Shown here: piece by piece, positions 1-64,000 of the stretch | Layout of the letters: each line of letters opens with the position of its first letter | How positions within the stretch are numbered: position 1 is the stretch's first letter | Source: Glandiceps talaboti | Lineage: Eukaryota; Hemichordata; Enteropneusta; Spengelidae | Length of the DNA stretch: 64,000 bases | Direction of reading: 5' to 3' | NCBI RefSeq assembly: GCF_964340395.1 | Contig: NC_135567.1 | Span: 2,036,109 to 2,100,108 of the forward strand | Position numbers and translations under genes: made by a program | The notes under the pieces: generated by a model | What the model was told of the DNA's origin: nothing | Databases searched by the model: none | The model's input: only the letters and a program-made list of their open reading frames with translations

Positions 1-1061
1 CATTTGTTGAACACACTTAGTTTAATCATGGATATTTCATCACCATTTTGGAATACTGGTGTCCAACAAAATCTAGATGTTTTCGTCATGTACATCTGCT
101 GTCGTTTGAATTTCTTCCGTAATCCTTTTGAACATACAATAGTATTGGTTAAGAAAATTCCAGGGAATGGCTTGATTGAAAAGAAGCATAAAATTGAAAC
201 TCTTATTCGCCTACACTAATTTCAGGGTTGGCGCATTAAATCATGCAAATGTATGAGATGAGCAATATATATTTATTACTATTTATCTGTAGGTTATAAG
301 CGCTTAGGAGTTTGAATATTCACGGTTAAGCTCATATATATATTGCTAAATCCCATGATGCAACAGCGTCAACGCTACAAGAACGATAAAATTGAATGGA
401 GAAAAAATTTGCTATTTGGCAGTAGTAAGAAATGTGTGATGCGAAATCATGAAATTATTCCACATCCCAACATTTATGAAAAATACCGTTATTTCCTGGA
501 GTGGAGTTCCCCTTAAATTCCGTTCTAAGACCTTATTGAGTTGTCATTTGAAACGAATTTCTATCATAGAAAGCAATTTGTGAGTCCTCATACTGTAGGA
601 CGAGCTGTGTGGCTTATTCTAGAGTGTTTTGATGTTATATTTTAATGAAATATTAACTCTTCGATTTGTGTTTAATATAAAATAATTAGGCGCCGATTAA
701 AAATGCGATTGACAAGCTTTTCGTGCTATCTGGCAAGACAAAGCGGTAGCATGTGCAATTCTTGTAACAAGTCAACTCAATTATTTCACAAATGAAAATC
801 AATGTGTACGAGGCAACGTATTAAAATGAAAGAGAATGGAAGAGACACACACGTTACTAAAAGCCTCGACCTCTTGGAACCTAACTATATATCCGCGTTG
901 TGTACAAATAAATCGCGTGTTGGTACTCAAGAGCTGAAACAAATGAAATATTAGCATGTATTCTATCAGTTCAGCTCATAAAAGAAAATTGCGATATGAG
1001 GAAAAAGACACTTTTATAGCTCTTGATCATTATTTCGGGTTCATATCGAGACTTCATTAAT
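1..1061. other. 3' flank of the receptor gene, no gene seen
   Basis: The stretch downstream of the receptor stop codon is AT-rich and has no convincing reading frame, RNA gene or repeat. A minus-strand AATAAA (plus TTTATT at about 272-277) and ATTAAA-like hexamers near 641 and 671 could serve as polyadenylation signals, but nothing singles one out. A 71-codon plus-strand frame at 4-219 shows no domain and no coding-like features. Confidence 0.4.
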
Positions 1062-57599
<56,538 letters not shown>

Positions 57600-58922
57600 C
57601 TGCAACATATCAGAGACAAAAATATGGATGAAAAAGTGACCATATATCACTTTGTGGTTGGCAAAGGGTTAGAGACCAGCTTGGAATCAACAGGTGGCAG
57701 GTTCAAACACTGTCACTGACGTATGTTTCTGAATGGCAAGTTTTAAGTCATGACTGCCTTAGTCAGTCCACTTGTATAATTGAGGACCTGGTAGTACAAA
57801 GGCTGTAATGGATTGTATGCTCTCCAGGGCGTTGAGGAAATAGAAATAGCCGTTATGCCTCTATAGGTCCATGTCAGGGGTAATGGTTGTAAAATGCTTT
57901 GAGCACAGAGTATGAACGCATTTTATACAAGCTAACATTATTATAACAAAAGTTATTATAACCGATTAGGCCTCTCTGAAAGATACACGTTGTATACGTA
58001 TTATTCTTCAGATGTGCAAACAGTTCAGATAATCTTGTTTTGTGGGCGAGACGTAATTTTCGCGGTGAGACATGCATACATCAATTGGAATTCGTAAATT
58101 CCAGATTGGACTGTCTATTTGAGTTATTTAAAATGATGATAGCATTTGGTAACTTAACACTTTGTCTAAAAAGAGTATGATAATTTACGTTAAAGACTTA
58201 AAATAACAAAGGTACTTATGTCACAGAGCTGAAAGTATATACATATATTTTCTAGCTCGTTTAAAATCTATCTTCGTCGCCTTTTTTAAAGTTTATTTCA
58301 AAACACTGAAACAGACAGAATTTATAATTAAATAAGTGGTTGAAGGATATATTTGCAGTCTGTCGTCAAGAATATTCATGTTCAATTTAAGCTAGCCTTG
58401 ATCGAAACACCAATAGTATGCCAGAACGGAATCTTTATATGAGCATATGAAATTGCTGGTCCTAAACTCCTAGCTTCATAGAAAAAACAGTTTAGTATGG
58501 GTTGACATGTATGAACAGTATGTGTGCGTGAACAATGCTAGCAATGTTCCAACGAAAAGGAACATTTCACTCAAAAATGGACCCAAGTATTTCTCAAAAC
58601 TAATTTTAAATGGTTGCTGCAAAAATTTGAACGATCAAATGTCGTCAACAGGTACACTGCACCAGTGTGAGGATTGACCTTGGATTGGTTTTTTGAACAA
58701 GTACATCTGGACGATACGTAAATCATCTCCACCAACAACTATATTTAAATATTTCCTTGGGATGAAGGTACGAGGCTTGTATATGTTGGCCTACTTGAAT
58801 AATTAAATGTCCATGATGTCTGTTGTGAGGACCTCGATTGCAACAGTACATCTCTGTCTTGAAATAGACAAACATATTCTACACATTCTACAATTCCATG
58901 TGAATTTGTCTCGTTATCTTAC
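57600..58922 (-). other. Intron or 5' region, nothing recognised
   Basis: About 1.3 kb without supported features on either strand. Confidence 0.4.
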
Positions 58923-59003
58923 CTAGCCAGCGAAAATGAAGTCCAACTGAAGAGAAATTCAGAATGTTGTTGGTTTGAAACAAATCTGCTGTCCTGATAC
59001 CAT
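58923..59003 (-). CDS. Possible further upstream exon (phase 1-1, 81 bp)
   Basis: A frame between AAATACAAG|AT and CTAG|GTAAGA is open, in phase with the 57599 exon, and would add GIRTADLFQTNNILNFSSVG and a few residues. There is no recognisable domain; support is only splice-site quality and phase, so this is a weak call. Confidence 0.35.
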
Positions 59004-59047
59004 CTTGTATTTTGTGGATATATTGATTTCGTGGAAATAACCTCAAT

Positions 59048-59167
59048 GACACACCAATGTTGAACATGAATGACACACCAATGTTGAACATGAATGACAC
59101 ATCTATGTTGAACATGAATGACACACCAATGTTGAACATGAATGACACACCAATGTTGAACATGAAT
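59048..59167. repeat. 24-bp minisatellite, five copies
   Basis: GACACACCAATGTTGAACAT + GAAT repeats five times, with ATCTATG in one unit. The unit is a multiple of three, which creates long repetitive minus-strand frames that are unlikely to be real. Confidence 0.95.
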
Positions 59168-59842
59168 CAAGGAGCCGTTGCAGTTATTCAAACAAGTTCA
59201 AATTGGACGGACTATTACACCACTGCTTAAGCTTAGTGTCTCATCTTAAAGTTTATGTGCTTAAGTGTAACAATTTTTTTAAGAGCTACATATACAGGAA
59301 TATAACGAAATATCGTCTTAAAGTCTCAATGTCTCATTGACAATACAGAGTTTCTCTACAAGGGTGTTGAACTTTTTTTTAGAAAGCCTAAGGTGTGGAT
59401 GCATAAGTTGGTTGTAAGATTCTTCGTAAATTCTAGCAATGTTAGTCAGACACACTTTTCGTGAACAAAGCATGGCTATGTTTTCACGTGTTGACTTTTA
59501 TTTGTATTAATTTGTAATTTTCTATATTTAAAAAAGTTCTTTCGACATCCCTTAGGGTTAAATATCACGACTGGGAGGTTGTATATCTTGGGGATTGAAT
59601 CCCAATTTGGTTTAGTTACCATAACAAAATAACAATATTTATTCCATGAGTAAGTAGACAACATTTTTTTTCCCACATAGATAAATATATTTCATTCTTT
59701 GTTTGGTAGTGTAGGGTTGTGTGTTCTATTTTCATTTTGACCATTGCCCTTTCAGCTTGTGATATTTTGTCAGATTGTGTACCAAATTACTGATAACCCC
59801 TGTCCAGCGTCTGTCAAACATTGTTTTTTAATTTTTCCGATG

Positions 59843-59866
59843 GTTGTACATACATACATACATACA

Positions 59867-59896
<30 letters not shown>
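59843..59896. repeat. (CATA)n microsatellite
   Basis: About 13 perfect units. Confidence 0.97.
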
Positions 59897-59897
<1 letters not shown>

Positions 59898-59959
59898 GTA
59901 ACCAGCTGATGTAAACGAAATCAATGACAGCTTTACCAGTGATGGCGCTACGAGTCGAC

Positions 59960-60029
59960 CTAGATAAGTAACCTTGTCACTGACTATTAGAACAGCACAA
60001 AAGAAAGTAGTCCACGCTGAAAAACCCAT
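59960..60029 (-). CDS. Candidate signal-peptide exon of the receptor gene
   Basis: The minus-strand ATG at 60029 opens MGFSAWTTFFCAVLIVSDKV, a short N-region followed by eight to nine hydrophobic residues. Downstream GT sites (AGTGACAAG|GTTACT at about 59973, CTATCTAG|GTCGAC) could serve as donors but none is strong. No promoter was identified. It would be a fitting first exon for a secreted-pathway receptor, but random occurrence is quite possible. Confidence 0.25.
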
Positions 60030-61073
60030 ACCTTGACTGTTAGATTCTTAGAAAATCGTGTGTCATAACTTAAGCTGTACCGTTAGTCTAATATCTAATG
60101 GTTCCTCTGGGTATGGGGGCAAATCCTGCTAGATACATGCGAAACATGCAAATTGGCGTAGGCATTTGACTTGACACTAGATGTGAAATGCATGGACAGT
60201 GAGCAACAAAGTGGAGGTTGCCATGTGATGTGAATGGGGTTACATGTGTTAGTCTTGTCTGTAGCTGTTTATAGTTTGGTAATGTCTGCTAGGGGACTAT
60301 CTCACTGAATTTCAAGTATCCAACATGTGAAACAAGATGTACAATTAACTTGAACCAGTACAATGTAAACAAGTGTAGTCTAGTAGCGGCCAGAAAGTAA
60401 CCTGTCCTGTCCAACTGTGTTGCACTCCAGAAATGGGTTGACGACCATGATGTGTAAGTGTGAGTATAACCAACCAGCCGTTTAGTAGCAGTATATGCTC
60501 TACAGTAATTTTGGCAGTGACTCAAATAGCCAACGAGAATTGCCTACATGAAACGGTGACAGTAAAAAGTTTGGTTTGGTGTAACAAGCCCATGGTTAAT
60601 AACCCGTGATTCAAGATGGCCGCCTACTTTGTAGAATACTAGGAGTTATGCTCAGCGTATATTAGACTACAGAACTCTATTAATATTGCTGAACCATTTG
60701 GATATGGCGGATAGAACCCCCACTGTGTATGTCTATGTTGTTGAAGTCCCCACCATTATTATCGATGTTGTTCGTGCCATGAACTGTCAAGTAACTATTA
60801 CATTTGAGTTGCTGTATATCTAATGGTGTATGAATTTGAGCTGTACTGAGGACCACGTGCGCACACACACATACATCTATTACCTTATTTGTAATACGGT
60901 GCTCGGATATTTCTATTTATCTCAAACATTTTATTGTTCTTTCAAGCACGACACAACAAGCAGTCACCACCTTCAGAAAGTATATATACTTAAACTTTGT
61001 CGCGCAATTTGCTTAAACACTGTAACATAAATACATGCTATGAGTTTCTGCTGAGTGGGCATGCGGTGTACAA
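60030..61073. other. Upstream region, nothing firmly recognised
   Basis: If the receptor starts near 60029 its promoter would lie here. No TATA/Inr combination or CpG-rich island was recognised. Confidence 0.35.
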
Positions 61074-62046
61074 ACCGAAATTTGTAATAAAATTGCCGAC
61101 AGTTGTAATAAATTACCGATATTTGTAATAAACTGACGAAATTTGTAATAAATTCTGTGAACGACAATTGTAATAAAAATAGCCGATATTTGTAATAAAT
61201 TTCAGAAAAAAATCTGTAATAAACCTGCCGAAATTTGTAATAATAAAAGTTAAGGGGTTCCTCTCTGATTTTCAAAGAAATGGAGTAACTCACTCTAGTT
61301 TAAGATTAATATGCATAAAGGCGAATATTTCAGACATCATACATTACAGACACCTGGTGAACTATGGATACTGTATATCACTATATCTCACAAAAGTCTA
61401 GCGACACACATACCAGTTTTAGCTAGTCGGTTGACTACCAACACACTGATATCTCTAGAAATCTTAAAAACGGCGATTTCACAACCAATTTTAGAGTGCA
61501 TTTGGGGGCAAAAATTGAAAGCTTCATAATGGCTTGAGAAGTAATTGGTATGAGTATTTTTTAAAAACAAATTAGTTAGTATATCAATAAGTTTACAGGG
61601 ACATATTCTTGTCCGTGAGTGTGAAGAGATTAATATGCATAAAGGCGAATATTTCAGACATCATACATTACGGACACTTGGTGTTATGGATACTGTATAT
61701 CGCTATATCTCACCAAAGTCTAGAGCATATACACCAGTTTCCAGCTTCGATTATTGTTGGTCTATGAACTAATTGTACTTATAAAACGAAACATAATCGC
61801 TTGACAATATTTGTCTGTTATTAACACAAGTCTATGACAGGCCAACCAACCATAATTGTATTACAATTGTCGTTAGTTTATTACAAATGTCATTTATTAC
61901 AAATGTTGGCAATTTTATTACAAATGTCGTTAGTTTATTACAAATGTTGTCAATTTTATTACAAATGTCGTTAGTTTATTACAAATGTCGGCAATTTTAT
62001 TACAATTATCGTTAGTTTATTACAAATGTTGGCAATTTTATAACAT
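61074..62046. mobile_element. Foldback-type element with arms of 21-bp repeats
   Basis: The left arm (61074-61250) holds about eight units of TTTGTAATAAAATTGCCGA type; the right arm (61851-62046) holds about ten units in inverse orientation (TTTATTACAAATGTCGGCAA, 21-bp spacing). The core contains a direct repeat of about 120 bp (TTAATATGCATAAAGGCGAA at 61305 and 61630). Long inverted arms made of short tandem repeats are the plan of Foldback (FB) transposons. No transposase frame is present. Confidence 0.7.
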
Positions 62047-62469
62047 GTTTTCAACAAGTGTATTCGTAATTGGTACAAGTCTCTGTAAATATACAAAACA
62101 AATTGTAATGTTATATATAGTGGCCACAACAACATTTGGCTCTGCTATTATAACACATTCTACAAGTTCAAAATTGAAATAAACACAATAATGAATTAAT
62201 TGAAATGTAGATACGATTTCATTATTTTGGAGAAAGGGATTGGGGAGACGTTATTCTCCCCTTTTTTCTGTCTTTCATCTAAATCAGAACTCATGAACTC
62301 ATTCCCGGCTCTACTGGTCAACTCCCCCTGAAATCCCTTCCCTATCAGATTGACAGTGATGAACTACTACCCATAGTGCACAGCTCACTAAACCATGCAC
62401 ATCCTCGAAAACGCCACTAAATTGAATAGCTTGATGAAGAATAGAAAATAACTGTAATGATATGAAAGG

Positions 62470-62475
62470 GGGATA

Positions 62476-62559
<84 letters not shown>
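62470..62559. repeat. (TA)n-(TAA)n-(TA)n microsatellite
   Basis: TA, then ATA/TAA trinucleotides (62485-62513), then TA again, ending exactly at the left arm of the inverted repeat. Confidence 0.97.
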
Positions 62560-62561
<2 letters not shown>

Positions 62562-62587
62562 TTTTGAAAATTTGAACCAAATTATAT

Positions 62588-62643
62588 GCTATAGACCCTA
62601 CAGAACTGTTTCGTGAGGTGCGTATTCCTCACTCATCAGGGGT
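62588..62643 (-). ncRNA. Hammerhead ribozyme core, minus strand
   Basis: On the minus strand ACCC-CTGATGA-(GTGAGG/CCTCAC stem II)-GAAA-CAG-TT-CTG-TA-GGGT. This is the mirror copy of the plus-strand ribozyme, with the same conserved core and stems II and III. Stem I is only ACCC/GGGT here because the sequence beyond the palindrome differs, so activity is less sure. Confidence 0.7.
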
Positions 62644-62700
62644 AGAAACCCCTGATGAGTGAGGAATACGCACCTCACGAAACAGTTCTGTAGGGTCTAT
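62642..62700 (+). ncRNA. Hammerhead ribozyme (type I, short stem III), plus strand
   Basis: The core CTGATGA lies at 62652-62658 and GAAA at 62679-62682. Stem II is GTGAGG (62659-62664) with CCTCAC (62673-62678), loop AATACGCA. Stem III is CAG/CTG (62683-62685 with 62688-62690) with a 2-nt loop. The cleavage triplet is GUA (62690-62692), giving a cut after 62692. Stem I is ACCC/GGGT plus GTAG/CTAT (62642-62645 with 62697-62700). All invariant positions are present. Minimal ribozymes with a short stem III are known from Penelope-like elements and are thought to work best as dimers. Confidence 0.85.
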
Positions 62701-62795
62701 AGCATATAATTTGGTTCAAATTTTCAAAACCTGTATATAATTCGCTCTACTACCCGTATTGAGCACTTTTATGTGGTTTTATCTACATCCAGTCA

Positions 62796-62946
<151 letters not shown>

Positions 62947-63089
62947 AAATGCACAAGTTATGGTACGGAGCCGTTACTCAGAGTTTCACGCTTGAATGCG
63001 ATCTTCGGACGACTAAATTTTAACGGAAATTCAAGTGATGGAATTCGAACTCGCAGAAGAACTGGTACCCGGATGTGATGCGCGTTGAG

Positions 63090-64000
63090 GTTTGACATGG
63101 TGGAATGAAAGAATGTATTTGTTTCAATCTATAACAGAAAATATCTTACGTAATGCATTAAGCTTCGCGAAACAACATGTTGATATCCCAGATCATGATA
63201 TAGACATTCTTATGCACGCAAGGAAATCTCTCCTATTTGATGATAACATTCCATGGGTTAAAAGAGACAACAAAGATATGTTTGACGTGACTATGGGAAG
63301 TTATGATGGAGCCGAGATTTGCGAACTAGTGGGTTCCTACATCCTAAGTACTATTGCATCGCAGTACTCTAAAGACCATGTAGGTCTATACAGGGATGAC
63401 GGTTTAGCTGTTTTCCACAAAATATCGGGTAACAAGGCAGAGCGGATAAAGAAAAATATCACAAAGATCTTCAATGACATCGGTCTGAAAGTAACCATTG
63501 AAGCTAACCTGAAAATTGTAAATTACCTCGATATCGTATTAGACCTTTCCAGTGGGAAATATTACCCATACAGAAAACCAAACGACAACCTAGTCTACAT
63601 CAATTCACAGTCAAATCACCCACCGGTTATCATCAAGCATCTACCAGCAGCCATAAATAGAAGACTGTGTGACATCTCATGTAATCACAATGTTTTCAAC
63701 CAGGCAGCACCCCTCTATGATGACGCACTCAAAGCAAGTGGCTATAAAGACAACCTTGCTTACACAGATAGAATTGACACCATCAAGAGACGGAGAAATA
63801 GGAAACGTAATGTCATCTGGTTTAATCCCCCATACAGTCAAAACGTAAGCAATAACATCGGGAGAATTTTCCTCCAACTTCTTGGCCGTCACTTCCCTAA
63901 GGAGCACAAGTTACATAAAATTTTCAACAAGGGGAATGTGAAAATGAGCTACAGTTGTATGAATAACATGGCTTCCATCATCAAAGCTCACAATACTATG
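63090..64000 (+). CDS. Penelope-like reverse transcriptase, partial (runs off the window)
   Basis: A plus-strand frame is open from about 63090 to the window end, about 300 codons, with an ATG at 63113. Recognisable parts are RKSLLFDDNIPWVKRDN, FDVTMGSYDGAEICELVGSY, then VGLYRDDGLAVFHKISG (the RT active-site DD), a GLKVTIEANLKIVNYLDI strand typical of the RT palm/thumb, and IWFNPPYSQNV ... LLGRHFPKEHKL in the connection region before the expected GIY-YIG domain beyond the edge. The N-terminal RT motifs are absent or truncated upstream. Family assignment rests on remembered sequence patterns and on the ribozyme-bearing inverted repeat upstream. The frame has no stop, so this copy may be recent. 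Confidence 0.7.

Larger units (their letters stand above)
62560..62731. repeat. Perfect inverted repeat, 83-bp arms, 6-bp spacer
   Basis: The arms 62560-62642 and 62649-62731 are exact reverse complements with TAGAAA between. The arms carry hammerhead ribozyme sequence in opposite orientation. It precedes the reverse transcriptase at 63.1 kb, as the inverted pseudo-LTR pieces of Penelope-like elements do. Confidence 0.95.

Noticed and set aside
58888-59191. Repeat protein with MFNIGVSF units
   Set aside because: Arises from a five-copy 24-bp minisatellite and has no support beyond the repeat.
63677-63907. 76-codon minus-strand frame
   Set aside because: Shadow of the reverse transcriptase on the plus strand.

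Overview
This window is animal nuclear DNA. It is AT-rich, full of introns, microsatellites and degraded transposons of many classes, and has no prokaryotic gene layout. The combination of an LDLa + LRR + 7TM receptor of the LGR/GRL101 type, F-type-lectin, kringle, discoidin, PAN, CUB and C-type-lectin modules, Penelope-like, CR1/L2-like, Ty3/gypsy and Tc1 elements suggests a marine invertebrate (lophotrochozoan, ambulacrarian or cephalochordate). The species cannot be fixed from the sequence alone.

The main content is one gene on the minus strand, read from high to low coordinates, with 25 exons found between 57599 and 1062 (perhaps also 59003-58923 and a signal-peptide exon near 60029). In protein order it encodes an F-type-lectin-like domain (57599-57300, 52054-51827), a kringle (49461-49225), an EGF (46491-46369), a C-type-lectin-like fold (43754-43470), a discoidin/F5-8C domain (32666-32320, 20519-20384), a PAN/apple-like domain (17830-17582), a CUB (16973-16548), a three-exon C-type lectin domain with a QPD motif (15880-14077), seven LDLa modules (12961-7778), an LRR N-cap plus four LRRs (6862-3581), and an LGR-type hinge with seven transmembrane helices (2163-1062). 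Every splice junction checked is phase-compatible: domain borders are phase 1, LRR borders phase 2, and the exons from 57599 to the stop add up to an open frame of about 1,706 codons. It reads as a giant mosaic leucine-rich-repeat GPCR, with an adhesion/lectin ectodomain joined to a relaxin-receptor-like signalling part.

The introns are packed with mobile DNA. Region by region: 2.48-3.05 kb CR1/L2-like LINE 3' end; 5-6.2 kb and 11.3-11.7 kb a microsatellite-carrying dispersed repeat; 6.9-7.2 kb a MITE; 18.3-19.8 kb a repeat inserted in a LINE; 21.6-23.4 kb a 32-bp minisatellite; 23.7-30.9 kb a nested, broken Ty3/gypsy element with a perfect 1,160-bp tandem duplication and an inserted DNA transposon; 31.1-32.0 kb a long inverted repeat; 33.5-34.6 kb a palindromic MITE and a LINE; 35.4-38.2 kb an unknown ORF, a Tc1-like transposase pseudogene and a second copy of the DNA transposon; 41-46 kb LTR copies, a GIY-YIG fragment and a 140-bp tandem family; 46.8-47.5 kb foldback repeats; 52.2-56.3 kb a 4.1-kb terminal-inverted-repeat element; 61.1-62.0 kb a foldback element built from 21-bp repeats.

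The right end holds a Penelope-like reverse transcriptase (from about 63.1 kb, open to the window edge). It is preceded by a perfect 83-bp-arm inverted repeat that encodes a complete hammerhead ribozyme core on each strand. All calls come from reading the sequence; no database search was run.
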